NCBI GenBank assembly: GCA_016213735.1
Contig: JACQZU010000001.1
Location: forward strand, 1 to 33,914
Length of the DNA: 33,914 bases
From: Acidobacteriota bacterium
GTDB taxonomy: Bacteria; Acidobacteriota; Holophagae; Holophagales; Holophagaceae
Direction of reading: 5' to 3'
The translations under genes and the position numbers were made by a program. Numbering within the stretch: the first letter of the stretch is position 1; every line of letters begins with the position of its first letter. Under the pieces are notes generated by a model that was not told the origin of the DNA, ran no database searches, and saw only the letters and a list, made by a program, of their open reading frames with translations. This document shows, piece after piece, positions 16,497 to 25,379 of the stretch.

Positions 16497-16826
16497 ATGG
16501 CCGCACCGCGGGAGCGCACCGAGAAGGGGGCCGGGACCCTCACGAAGACCCGCACCGGCGCCAAGCTCAAGGCGCCGGGGATGTGGCAGGTCGTGCTGCA
16601 CAACGACGACTTCACCACCCAGGAGTTCGTGGTGGCCATCCTCCGCGGGGTCTTCCACAAGCCCGAGGCGGAGGCCGTCCGCATCATGCTGAGCGTCCAC
16701 CGGGCCGGCAAGGGCGTGGCGGGACTCTACCCCCGGGACGTCGCGGAGACCAAGGCGGCCCAGGTGCGGCGCCTGGCGGAGGCCCAGGAATTCCCCCTCC
16801 TCTGCACCCTGGAACCCGCCCCGTGA
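16497..16826 (+). CDS. clpS: ATP-dependent Clp protease adaptor ClpS
   Basis: The 109-residue protein delivers proteins with destabilising N-terminal residues (N-degron) to ClpAP. The conserved core is VVLHNDDFTTQEFVV (33-47), containing the Asn-Asp-Asp pocket that reads the N-degron, followed by the M-SVHRAGKGVAGLYPRDVAETKA segment and a C-terminal LLCTLEP strand. The N-terminal ~28 residues are charged and probably flexible, as in E. coli, where they modulate ClpA. Its stop overlaps the clpA GTG start by 3 bases, the usual clpS-clpA arrangement. No Shine-Dalgarno is seen; the start lies 6 bases after a TAGAAT hexamer. Confidence 0.95.
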   Translation: MAAPRERTEKGAGTLTKTRTGAKLKAPGMWQVVLHNDDFTTQEFVVAILRGVFHKPEAEAVRIMLSVHRAGKGVAGLYPRDVAETKAAQVRRLAEAQEFPLLCTLEPAP

Positions 16827-19087
16827 GCCGAAGCGAACCGCCCCCCCTCACGCGCAGCCTCCAGGGGGCCCTGTCCTCGGCCTACCAGGCCTCCCGGGAA
16901 CGGCGCCACGAATTCATCACCCTGGAGCACCTCCTGCTCGGCCTGCTCTCGGACCCCCTGGCCCAGGACGCGGTCCGCGCCTGCGGGGGCGACCCCGCCC
17001 GGCTGCAGTCCCACCTGGCGGGCTTCCTCGAAGAGAAGCTGGACCCCCTGCCGGGGGAAGGTCCCGTGGATCCCATGCCCACCCTGGGTTTCCAGCGGGT
17101 GATGGAGCACGCCATCCTGCACGCCATGTCCAGCGAGAAGCCCCACCTGGACAGCGGCAGCGTGCTGGTGTCCCTGCTGCGGGAGAAGGACAGCCACGCC
17201 GTCCACCACCTGCGCCAGGAGGGGGTGGAGCGCCTGCCCCTGTTGCGCTTCCTCAGCCACGGCGCCGCCGCCGCGCCCCAGACCTCGCCGCCGGACCCCC
17301 AGGGGCCCGGTCCCGAGGCGGAGGACGGCGAAGCCCCGGTCCGGGATCCCCTGGCGGCCTACGCCGTGGACCTCACCGACCGGGCCCGGGCGGGGGGCAT
17401 CGATCCCCTCATCGGCCGGGACGAGGAGGTGGCCCGGGTGGTGCAGATCCTCTGCCGGCGCCGGAAGAACAACCCCCTGCTGGTGGGGGAGCCGGGCGTG
17501 GGCAAGACCGCCATCGCGGAGGGCCTGGCCCTGCGCATCGTGGAGGGAAAGGTGCCCGAACCCCTGGCGGGTTCGACGCTCTACGCCCTGGACCTGGGCT
17601 CCCTGCTGGCGGGAACCCGCTACCGGGGCGACTTCGAGCAGCGGGTCAAGGCCGTGCTGGAGGCCCTCCGGGGCCGGGAGAAATCCCTGCTCTTCATCGA
17701 CGAGCTGCACACGGTGGTGGGGGCCGGGGCCAGTTCGGGCGGCTCGGTGGACGCCTCCAACCTCCTCAAGCCCGCCCTGCAGAGCGGGGAGCTGCGCTGC
17801 ATCGGCGCCACCACCTTCCAGGACGCCAAGCACAGCCTGGACCGGGACCGGGCCCTCTCCCGACGCTTCCAGAAGGTGGAGGTGGGGGAGCCCAGCGCCG
17901 CGGACACCCTCGCCATCCTCCAGGGCCTCAAGGCCCACTACGAGGCCCACCACGCGGTGCGCTTCAGCGACGCGGCCCTGGAGTCCGCCGTCACCCTCTC
18001 GGACCGCCACCTGCGCGAGCTGAAGCTGCCGGACAAGGCCCTGGACGTGCTGGACGAGGCGGGGGCCGCCCAGAAGCTGCTGCCCCCCCGGAAGCGGCGG
18101 AAGGTCATCGGCGTCCCGGAGATCGAGGCGGTGGTGGCCCGCATGGCCCGGGTGCCCGTGCAGACCGTGAGCCGGGACGACCGGCAGGCCCTGGCCCGCC
18201 TGGAGCCCGAGCTGAAGGCGGTGGTCTTCGGCCAGGACGAGGCCGTGGAAAAGGTGGCCGCGGCCATCAAGCTGGCCCGCTCGGGCCTCCGGGGCCTGGA
18301 GAAGCCCATCGGCTCCTTCCTCTTCGCGGGGCCCACGGGGGTCGGGAAGACCGAGCTGGCCCGGCAGCTGGCGCGGGTCCTGGGGGTCTCCTTCCACCGC
18401 TTCGACATGAGCGAGTACATGGAAAAGCACGCCGTGAGCCGCCTCATCGGCGCACCCCCGGGCTACGTGGGCTTCGAGGACGCGGGCCTGCTCACCGACG
18501 CGGTGCGCCGGGATCCCCACGCCGTGCTGCTCCTGGACGAGATCGAGAAGGCCCACCCCGACCTCTTCGCCATCCTGCTGCAGGTGATGGACCACGCCAC
18601 GCTCACCGACAACCACGGCCGCCGGGCGGACTTCCGCCACGTGGTGCTGGTGATGACCACCAACGCCGGCGCCCGGGACCTCAGCGCCCGCCGCGTGGGC
18701 TTCGCCGCGCCGGGGAGCGGGGGTTCGGCGAAGGGCGCCATCGAGAAGGCCTTCAGCCCCGAATTCCGGAACCGCCTGGACGCGGTCCTGCACTTCAAGC
18801 CCCTGGGGGAGGCCGTGGTGCTCAAGGTGGTGGACAAGAACCTCCGGGAGCTCCAGGCCCTGCTCGACGAGAAGGGCGTGGTCCTCCAGGTGGACCCGGA
18901 GGCCCGCCGCTGGCTGGCGAAGAAGGGTTTCGATCCCGCCTTCGGCGCCCGCCCCATGGCCCGCCTCATCGAGGAGAAACTCAAGAAACCCCTGGCGGAC
19001 GAGATCCTGTTCGGGAAGCTCCAGGGCGGCGGCAGGCTCCGGGTCCGGCTGGACGGAGATGCGCTGGTGCTGCGTCCCGGCAGGTGA
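16823..19087 (+). CDS. clpA: ATP-dependent Clp protease ATP-binding subunit ClpA
   Basis: The 754-residue AAA+ unfoldase feeds substrates to ClpP. The N-domain (1-145; [14 protein letters not shown]) is followed by a linker, AAA domain D1 with Walker A GEPGVGKT (222-229) and Walker B LLFIDELH, and D2 with GPTGVGKTE and [13 protein letters not shown]. There is no ClpB/ClpC middle coiled coil, which separates it from those relatives. A VGF tripeptide (RRVGFAAP) in D2 is where the ClpP-docking IGL/IGF loop is expected. Length is close to E. coli ClpA (758). The start is GTG at 16823, overlapping clpS as GTGA; longer in-frame readings lie inside clpS. ClpP is not in the window. Confidence 0.94.
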   Translation: MSRSEPPPLTRSLQGALSSAYQASRERRHEFITLEHLLLGLLSDPLAQDAVRACGGDPARLQSHLAGFLEEKLDPLPGEGPVDPMPTLGFQRVMEHAILHAMSSEKPHLDSGSVLVSLLREKDSHAVHHLRQEGVERLPLLRFLSHGAAAAPQTSPPDPQGPGPEAEDGEAPVRDPLAAYAVDLTDRARAGGIDPLIGRDEEVARVVQILCRRRKNNPLLVGEPGVGKTAIAEGLALRIVEGKVPEPLAGSTLYALDLGSLLAGTRYRGDFEQRVKAVLEALRGREKSLLFIDELHTVVGAGASSGGSVDASNLLKPALQSGELRCIGATTFQDAKHSLDRDRALSRRFQKVEVGEPSAADTLAILQGLKAHYEAHHAVRFSDAALESAVTLSDRHLRELKLPDKALDVLDEAGAAQKLLPPRKRRKVIGVPEIEAVVARMARVPVQTVSRDDRQALARLEPELKAVVFGQDEAVEKVAAAIKLARSGLRGLEKPIGSFLFAGPTGVGKTELARQLARVLGVSFHRFDMSEYMEKHAVSRLIGAPPGYVGFEDAGLLTDAVRRDPHAVLLLDEIEKAHPDLFAILLQVMDHATLTDNHGRRADFRHVVLVMTTNAGARDLSARRVGFAAPGSGGSAKGAIEKAFSPEFRNRLDAVLHFKPLGEAVVLKVVDKNLRELQALLDEKGVVLQVDPEARRWLAKKGFDPAFGARPMARLIEEKLKKPLADEILFGKLQGGGRLRVRLDGDALVLRPGR

Positions 19088-19164
19088 GTCAAGGCCGCCC
19101 CCGGGATTGACCCGCGCATCCTCCGGGCGCACAGTGCTTCCAAGCCCCTGACGAAGGAGAGGCC

Positions 19165-19911
19165 ATGGCCAGGAATTGGTACTACAGCCGCGACGGGCAG
19201 TCCCAGGGCCCCGTGCCCGAGGAGCAGCTGCGCGCCATGGTGGCCAATGGCGTGGTCCGGGGCGAGGACCTCGTGTGGGCCGAAGGCCTGGCGGCGTGGA
19301 CGCCCCTGCGCCAGGTCCCCGAGCTGGCCCCGCCTCCGCCGCCGGCTGCGGTGTACACCCCCCCCGCCGCCCCCGTCCCCGCTCCGGTCTACGCCCCCGC
19401 CCCGGCCCCCGCCCCGCGGCCCGCGCCCGCCCCGGCCCCCTATGTGGCGCCCGTGGCGGTGCAGCCCGCCGTGCAGGGCGCGGTGAGCCCCGAGGCCGTC
19501 GAGGCCCTCCGGCGCACCAAGCCCTGGGTGCGCTTCCTGGCGGTCCTGGGCTTCATCGGCCTGGCCTTCCTCCTCCTGGGCGCCCTGGCCGTGATCGTGC
19601 TCAGCGCCCTGGGTTCCGCGGCGCTTCCGGGGTTCGGCGGCGCCATGGGCTTCATCATGGGCGGGGTCTACCTGGTGATCGCCCTCATCCAGTTCCCCCC
19701 GGTGATCTTCCTCAACCGCTACGCCAGCCGCATCGGGGACCTCACCGCCACCGAGAGCAGCGAGGACCTGGAGGCCGCCCTGGGCGCCCAGAAGTCCTTC
19801 TGGAAATTCGTCGGGGTCTTCACCCTGGTGATGATCATCCTTTACGTCCTCGCCATCGTCGCGGCGGTGGTGCTGGGGGCGACCGCGGGCTCGGGGCTTC
19901 TCCGGCGCTGA
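19165..19911 (+). CDS. GYF-domain membrane protein
   Basis: 248 residues. Residues 4-52 (NWYYSRDGQSQGPVPEEQL ... DLVWAEGLAAWTPL) form a GYF_2/DUF4339 domain, a small module thought to bind proline-rich peptides. A long Pro/Ala linker (about 55-108) and three hydrophobic segments follow (about 123-145, 155-175 and 210-235), resembling DUF5362 membrane proteins. The Pro-rich linker could be an internal or neighbouring ligand for the GYF domain; that is inference. AAGGAGAGG lies just before the ATG. A TTGACC at 19108 may be a -35, but no matching -10 is seen. Confidence 0.75.
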   Translation: MARNWYYSRDGQSQGPVPEEQLRAMVANGVVRGEDLVWAEGLAAWTPLRQVPELAPPPPPAAVYTPPAAPVPAPVYAPAPAPAPRPAPAPAPYVAPVAVQPAVQGAVSPEAVEALRRTKPWVRFLAVLGFIGLAFLLLGALAVIVLSALGSAALPGFGGAMGFIMGGVYLVIALIQFPPVIFLNRYASRIGDLTATESSEDLEAALGAQKSFWKFVGVFTLVMIILYVLAIVAAVVLGATAGSGLLRR

Positions 19912-20034
19912 AGGGCCTTTCATCCGCCATCGGGGACCGGGCCGGGAGGGGTCCGGACCGGGCAGCATCAAACCACGATGCATTTTCCTCACCCAGGGGT
20001 AGACTGGGCCGGGTGACCACCCGGAGGAGGTTCC

Positions 20035-21645
20035 ATGCGGATTCCAGGAAACCTGACAGCTCCCGCCCTGATGCTCGTGGCCCTGGGCGGGACGGCCCAG
20101 AGCCTGCCCATCGTCGAGAAGACCCTGTCCAACGGCATGCGCCTGGTGATGGTGGAGCGCCATGACCAGCCCACCCTTTCCCTGGGCTGGATGGCCCGGG
20201 TGGGCAGCGCCAACGAAGGGCCGGGGATCACGGGACTGGCCCACCTCTTCGAGCACATGATGTTCAAGGGCACCCGGACCATCGGCACCACGGACGCCCG
20301 CCGGGACGCGGAGCTGAACGCGCTCCAGGACAAGGTCCAGGCCGGGATCCGGACCGAGATGTCGGTCCTCCGGGAGAAACAGCGCCGCGGGGAGATCGCC
20401 GACATGATGGACCCCAAGGCCCGCACGCCGCGCCTGCAGCAGCTGCTGGGCGAATTCGACGCCCTCGTGAAGGAGCAGCGGACCCTGGTGGTGAAGGACG
20501 AGATGGACAAGATCTACACCCAGGCCGGAGGCACGGGCCTCAACGCGAGCACGAGCCAGGACCGGACCTTCTACATCACCGGCCTCCCCTCCAACAAGCT
20601 GGAGCTGTGGATGTGGCTGGAGTCGGACCGCCTGGCCAACCCGGTGTTCCGCGAGTTCTACAGCGAGCGGGACGTGATCCTGGAGGAGCGGCGCCAGACC
20701 CTGGAGTCCCGCCCGGGCGGGCTGGTGGGGGAGGCCTTCAACGCCATGACCTGGGCCGCCAGCCCCTACCACTGGGAGGTCATCGGCTGGCCCAGCGACA
20801 TCGCCCAGGTGACCCGGGAGGCGGCCAACGCCTTCTTCGCCACCTACTACGCCCCCAACAACATCACCGCCATCCTGGTGGGGGACCTGGACCCGGCGAA
20901 GACCGTGGCCCTGGCCGAGCGCTATTTCGGGCGCATCCCCGCCAACCCCAAGGGCGTCCCCGAGATCACCACGCTGGAACCCGCGCAGCCCGCGGAGCAG
21001 CGCATGCTCGCGGAGGTCGAGACCACGCCCTCCATCCAGATGGAGTTCAAGACCGTCCCGGCGGTGCACAGGGACGCCCCGGCCCTCCAGGCCCTGGCGG
21101 GCATCCTGGGCGGCGCGCCGATGTTCATGGGCCGGCCCGGGGCCGGGGGGATGAGGCCCCCCACGGGCCGCCTCAACAAGGCCCTGGTGCTGGAGCAGAA
21201 GGTGGCCACCTCCGCCAGCGCCTTCGCCCGGGGCCAGAAATTGGGGGGCACCTTCACCCTCCGGGCCACCCCGGTGCCGGGGACCCCGCCCTCGGACCTG
21301 GAGGCCCGGCTGGTGGCCGAGGTGGACCGCGTGGTGAAGGAGGGCGTCACCGCGGAGGAGCTGGCCCGCTTCCAGAAGGCCTCCAAGGTGGGCTTCTACG
21401 GACGCCTGGAGAGCAACGCGGGCATCCGGGAGACCCTCTCCTCCTTCCTGGCCACGGGGACGCTCCAGGACTTCCAGGACGCGCCGCGGCGCATCGAGGC
21501 CATCACCCGGGAGGACGTGCAGCGCGTCGCCCGGCAGTACCTGGTCCGGAATGCCCGGAACGTGCTGATCACGACCCGCAAGGGCGGCCCGCCGGAGGGC
21601 ATGCCCCGGAGGCGGCCCGGGCAGCCCGGGCAGGAGGTGAAGTGA
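20035..21645 (+). CDS. M16-family zinc metallopeptidase, catalytic subunit
   Basis: The 536-residue exported protein has a signal peptide at about 1-22 (ALMLVALGGTAQS). It carries the inverted zinc motif HLFEH (His70, Glu73, His74) of pitrilysin/mitochondrial-processing-peptidase-like enzymes. A long charged helical insert (about 88-165), common in bacterial M16 pairs, separates it from the rest of the N-terminal domain; the usual second M16 domain is recognisable from about 250. GGAGGAGG lies just upstream of the ATG. The gene overlaps the next by one base (TGATG). The two products very likely form a heterodimer in which this subunit cuts peptides in the periplasm. The natural substrate is unknown. 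Confidence 0.88.
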   Translation: MRIPGNLTAPALMLVALGGTAQSLPIVEKTLSNGMRLVMVERHDQPTLSLGWMARVGSANEGPGITGLAHLFEHMMFKGTRTIGTTDARRDAELNALQDKVQAGIRTEMSVLREKQRRGEIADMMDPKARTPRLQQLLGEFDALVKEQRTLVVKDEMDKIYTQAGGTGLNASTSQDRTFYITGLPSNKLELWMWLESDRLANPVFREFYSERDVILEERRQTLESRPGGLVGEAFNAMTWAASPYHWEVIGWPSDIAQVTREAANAFFATYYAPNNITAILVGDLDPAKTVALAERYFGRIPANPKGVPEITTLEPAQPAEQRMLAEVETTPSIQMEFKTVPAVHRDAPALQALAGILGGAPMFMGRPGAGGMRPPTGRLNKALVLEQKVATSASAFARGQKLGGTFTLRATPVPGTPPSDLEARLVAEVDRVVKEGVTAEELARFQKASKVGFYGRLESNAGIRETLSSFLATGTLQDFQDAPRRIEAITREDVQRVARQYLVRNARNVLITTRKGGPPEGMPRRRPGQPGQEVK

Positions 21646-23123
21646 TGATCGGACGACTGACCCTCTCCCTCCTCCTGGCCGCCCTCGCGGCCCCCGCCCA
21701 GCCCATTCCGGACCGGCCGGAGAAACTCAGCTACCCCCCCGTGGCCTTCCAGGTGCCCCGGGCGAAGGACTTCAAGGTGAAACTGAAGAACGGCGTCACC
21801 GCCTTCCTGGCCCCCCACGGCAAGGAGGGCACGCCCCTGGTGCGCCTCTCCCTGAGCTGGCGCGGCGGGGCCTACCTGGATCCCGTGGGGAAGGAAGGGC
21901 TCGCCCAGATGTTCGGGTCCCAGCTCGCCCAGGGCGGCACCCGGCAGCTGGACGCCTCCAAGCTGGAGGACCGGCTGGAGGCCATGGCCGCCACCCTGTC
22001 CAGCATGAACGGCGACACCAGCGGAAACCTCTCCCTCCAGGCCCTGGACAGCGACTTCCCCGAGGCCCTGGGACTCTTCATGCAGGTGCTGACGGAACCG
22101 GCCTTCGGGCAGGACCGCCTGGACCTGGCCAAGCGCCAGGCCCGGCAGGCCCTGGGCCGGCGCAACGACGCCGTCACCTCCATCGCGTCCTACCAGATGG
22201 GCTACCTGCTGTCCGGGGAGAAGCACTTCAGCTCCGCGGCGCCCACCGCCGCCAGCCTGGAGGCCATCTCCCGGGAAGACCTGCTGGGCCTCCACGCCCG
22301 GCTCCTGCATCCCGCCAACCTGGTGGTGGCGGTGTCGGGCTCCTTCGAGCGGAAGGCCATGACCGAGACCCTCCAGCGCACGCTGGGGTCCCTCAAGCCG
22401 GGCCCGGCGGCCCAGGCCAGTCCCAAGGTCCCCGGGCCGGACTTCGCCCGCACCCCCGGCCTGTACCTCACGGACAAGGAAGCCCCCCAGGCCATGGTGC
22501 AGTGGGCCTTCCCCGGCCTGCGGCGAAGCGACCCCGACTGGCACGCCGCCGTGGTCATGAACCAGATTCTGGGAGCCGGGGGCTTCACCAGCCGGCTCAT
22601 GAAGAAGATCCGCTCCGACGAGGGGCTCACCTACGGGGTGCGCACCGCCCTGGGCACCGGCGCCCACTGGCGCGGGGATCTCACCGGCGGCCTGCAGACC
22701 AAGAACCGCAGCGTGGCCTACGCCCTGCGTCTGGCCCTGGCGGAGATGGAGCGGCTCAAGGCCGAGCCGGTGGGAGCGGCGGAGCTGGCCGTCATCAAGG
22801 ATGGACTGGTGGAAGCCTTCCCCACGGGCTGGGGCGGCCCCCAGGCCATCGCGGGACGCTTCGCCGAGGAGGCCCTCCTGGGCTGGCCCGAGGACTGGTG
22901 GGCCGACTACCGGGAGAAGATCCAGGCGGTGACCCCCGCGGACGTGCAGCGGATGGCGAAGAAGCTCCTGGACCCCGACCGCCTGGTGGTCCTGGCCGTG
23001 GGCAAGGCCTCCGAGATGGGGCCCGGCGACCCCGACCATCCGGGAGCCCTGAAGGATGTGGTCCGGCTGCCTTCCTTCAAGCTTCCCCTCCGGGATCCCC
23101 TGACGCTCAAACCCCTGCCCTGA
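21645..23123 (+). CDS. M16-family peptidase-like partner subunit (no zinc motif)
   Basis: The 492-residue protein has a signal peptide at about 1-19 (LTLSLLLAALAAPAQ) and the two-domain M16 fold. Where the catalytic subunit has HxxEH, this one reads LAQMFGSQLAQGG, so it cannot bind the catalytic zinc. The conserved R-Y pair near the C-terminal domain (FTSRLMKKIRSDEGLTYGVRT) is present, as in the non-catalytic subunits that help shape the substrate chamber. Translational coupling (TGATG) with the upstream catalytic gene supports a stoichiometric heterodimer. The SD AGGAGGTGA lies at the end of the upstream gene. Confidence 0.87.
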   Translation: MIGRLTLSLLLAALAAPAQPIPDRPEKLSYPPVAFQVPRAKDFKVKLKNGVTAFLAPHGKEGTPLVRLSLSWRGGAYLDPVGKEGLAQMFGSQLAQGGTRQLDASKLEDRLEAMAATLSSMNGDTSGNLSLQALDSDFPEALGLFMQVLTEPAFGQDRLDLAKRQARQALGRRNDAVTSIASYQMGYLLSGEKHFSSAAPTAASLEAISREDLLGLHARLLHPANLVVAVSGSFERKAMTETLQRTLGSLKPGPAAQASPKVPGPDFARTPGLYLTDKEAPQAMVQWAFPGLRRSDPDWHAAVVMNQILGAGGFTSRLMKKIRSDEGLTYGVRTALGTGAHWRGDLTGGLQTKNRSVAYALRLALAEMERLKAEPVGAAELAVIKDGLVEAFPTGWGGPQAIAGRFAEEALLGWPEDWWADYREKIQAVTPADVQRMAKKLLDPDRLVVLAVGKASEMGPGDPDHPGALKDVVRLPSFKLPLRDPLTLKPLP

Positions 23124-23176
23124 GCGCCGCGGGCCCAGCGCGGACCCTCCCTCCGCGCCGGGCCTCCGGCTCCCCC

Positions 23177-23935
23177 ATGTGCCTGGTCCTCCTGGCCCTC
23201 GACGCCCACCCGCGCTACGCGCTGGTGCTGGCGGCGAACCGCGACGAGTTCCACCGGCGGCCCGCCCTTCCGGCGGATTGGCTGGCCCCGGGGCTGCTGG
23301 GGGGGCGCGACCTGGAGGGAGGCGGAACCTGGCTGGGCCTTCGCAGGGACGGCCGCTTCGCCCTGGTCACCAACTTCCGGGAGCCCGGGCGTCCCAGGAC
23401 GGGGGCCCCCTCCCGCGGGCGCCTGCCCCTGCGGGTGCTGGAGGATCCCAGGCCCCCCGCCACGGCCCTGGAAGCCCTCCTTCCCGACCTGGAGCGGAGC
23501 CACGGATGCAACCTGCTGGCCGGCTCCCCCGAGGGGGTCTGCTTCGCCTCCAGCCACGCCCCGGGCGTCCACCCTCTCGAGCCAGGGATCCACGGCCTCT
23601 CCAACCACCTGCTGGACACGCCCTGGCCCAAGGTGGCCCGGGGCCGCAGGGCCCTCGCCTCCTGGATCGAGGAGGACGGGACGCCCGAGGGGCTCTTCGC
23701 CCTCCTGGGGGATCGGCGGGAGGCCCCGGACGCCGAGCTGCCCCGCTCGGGGGTCTCCCTGGACTGGGAACGCCGCCTCTCCCCGGCCTTCATCGTCTCC
23801 CCGGACTACGGGACCCGCTGCTCCACGGTGCTGCTCCTGGGCCGGGACGGAGAGGCCCGCTTCCACGAGCGGAGCTTCGGGACCGAGGGGCAGCTCCTGG
23901 GCGAGCGCCGCTTCCAGTTCCCCCTCGAGGACTGA
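23177..23935 (+). CDS. NRDE-family (TANGO2-like) protein
   Basis: 252 residues beginning MCLVLLA, with AANRDEFHRRP at 18-28, the diagnostic Asn-Arg-Asp-Glu motif of the NRDE/DUF833 family. GGGTWLGLRRDGRFALVTNFREP (about 49-71) and the GLSNHLLDTPWPKV motif (about 144-157) are also typical. An N-terminal Cys2, exposed after Met removal, suggests an Ntn-hydrolase-like fold. Eukaryotic TANGO2 has been linked to haem or lipid handling; the bacterial role is not established. It is cytoplasmic. It follows the M16 pair by 53 bases with no clear SD. Confidence 0.82.
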   Translation: MCLVLLALDAHPRYALVLAANRDEFHRRPALPADWLAPGLLGGRDLEGGGTWLGLRRDGRFALVTNFREPGRPRTGAPSRGRLPLRVLEDPRPPATALEALLPDLERSHGCNLLAGSPEGVCFASSHAPGVHPLEPGIHGLSNHLLDTPWPKVARGRRALASWIEEDGTPEGLFALLGDRREAPDAELPRSGVSLDWERRLSPAFIVSPDYGTRCSTVLLLGRDGEARFHERSFGTEGQLLGERRFQFPLED

Positions 23936-23966
23936 TACGAATGGGCGTTCAAAGATGTGTAACCCC

Positions 23967-24042
23967 CCGCCAAGAATCCAGGACGCCAAGAAAAGGAAAT
24001 CCAATATTCATGCAGTTCTTGGCGTGCTTGGCATCTTGGCGG
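23967..24042. repeat. Long palindromic repeat (copy 2 of the carA-carB family)
   Basis: The left arm 23967-23992 and right arm 24016-24042 carry the same CGCCAAG-rich palindrome as 5819-5915, with a shorter AT-rich loop. It lies between convergent genes (NRDE ends 23935, the OYE gene ends 24094), where it may act as a bidirectional terminator. Confidence 0.75.
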
Positions 24043-24093
24043 TGAGTAGGGTCTTTGTTTGATTTGATCGCCCCTAGGTCTGAGGGGGGTGCC

Positions 24094-25167
24094 TCACTTC
24101 GCCCGGAGGTAGGGGGGCGGCCAGGGGGCCTCGGCGCCCAGCTCCCGGGCCGCCCGCAGGGGCCAGTGGGGGTCCCGGAGGAATTCCCGTCCCAGCAGCA
24201 CGAGGTCCGCGTGGCCCTCGGCCAGGATGGCTTCCGCCTGCCCCGCCCCGGTGATGAGCCCCACGGCGGCGGTGGGGATGCCGGCCTCCTTCCGGATGGC
24301 CGCCGCGAAAGGCACCTGGTAGCCCGGGGCCACCTTCACCGAGGCGTCCGGGGCGAGCCCGCCGCTGGAGACGTCCACCAGGTCCACGCCCACCCCCTTC
24401 AAGGCCTTGGCGAAGGCCACGCACTGGGGCAGGTCCCAGCCCCCCTCCTTCCAGTCCGTGGCGGAGACCCGCACGAAGAGGGCCCGGTCCGGGGCCGCCT
24501 CCCGCAGGGCCGCGACCACCTGCAGGGGGAAGCGCAAGCGGTTCTCCAGGCTCCCGCCGAAGGCGTCGCCCCGGTGGTTGCTCAGGGGGGACAGGAACTG
24601 GTGGAGCAGGTAGCCGTGGGCCGCGTGCAGTTCCACCACCCGGAAGCCCGCGGTCACCGCGCGGCGGGCCGCGGCCCGGAAGGCGTCCAGGACCCGCGCC
24701 AGGGCCGGCCCGTCCAGGGCCATGGGCTCGGGGTCCCCGGGATGGAAAGGCAGGGGGCTGGGGGCCTCCACGACCCATCCGCCCTCCGCGGGCAGGAGGC
24801 GGGCTCCCCCGTCCCAGGGGCGCGCCACTCCGGCCTTGCGTCCCGCGTGGGCCAGCTGGATGCCGGGCACGGCGCCCTGGGACGCGATGAAGGCGGCGAT
24901 CCGGGCCAGGGGGCCGATCTGGCCGTCCTCCCAGAGGCCCAGGTCGTGCGGGGAGATCCGCCCCTCCGGCGCCACCGCGGTGGCCTCCACCAGCACCAGG
25001 CCCGCCCCGCCGGCGGCCCGGGCGCCCAGGTGGACCAGGTGCCAATCCGCGGCCCGGCCCTCCTCGGCGGAATACTGGCACATGGGCGAGACCCCGATGC
25101 GGTTCCGGAATCGCTGCCCGCGCAGCTCCAGGGGGCTGAAGAGGTGGATGGATCCCTGGCTGCCCAC
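24094..25167 (-). CDS. Old Yellow Enzyme-family NADPH:flavin oxidoreductase (YqjM/NamA type)
   Basis: The 357-residue FMN-dependent ene-reductase has a TIM barrel. SPMCQYSA with Cys30 is the thermophilic-like/YqjM class signature, where Cys tunes the flavin. LAHAGRK supplies the strand-4 His-Ala-Gly. [22 protein letters not shown] plus GGSLENR form the substrate and FMN pocket, and [12 protein letters not shown] the phosphate-binding end. It reduces activated C=C bonds such as enones; the physiological substrate is unknown. The upstream minus-strand TATGGT may be its -10. It is isolated from its neighbours by the palindrome at 23967 and the divergent kinase gene. Confidence 0.92.
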   Translation of the reverse strand: MGSQGSIHLFSPLELRGQRFRNRIGVSPMCQYSAEEGRAADWHLVHLGARAAGGAGLVLVEATAVAPEGRISPHDLGLWEDGQIGPLARIAAFIASQGAVPGIQLAHAGRKAGVARPWDGGARLLPAEGGWVVEAPSPLPFHPGDPEPMALDGPALARVLDAFRAAARRAVTAGFRVVELHAAHGYLLHQFLSPLSNHRGDAFGGSLENRLRFPLQVVAALREAAPDRALFVRVSATDWKEGGWDLPQCVAFAKALKGVGVDLVDVSSGGLAPDASVKVAPGYQVPFAAAIRKEAGIPTAAVGLITGAGQAEAILAEGHADLVLLGREFLRDPHWPLRAARELGAEAPWPPPYLRAK

Positions 25168-25379
25168 GCGTCGCCTCCCGCCGGCGCACGCGGGGTTCCG
25201 ATGCGCCGCCCAGGAGATACCATAGCCGCAGGGCCTTCCGCGGTCGGAGGGTTCCGCAGGACAGCCAGGGTCACTTTCCCGCCCCCTGCCCTCCCGGGGC
25301 GGCGGGACCTGGCTGGTGGTTCCGGGCCCATCGCGGGATCTGCCCGTGCCCTCCGCCTCTCTCCACGGTTGATCCCTTC

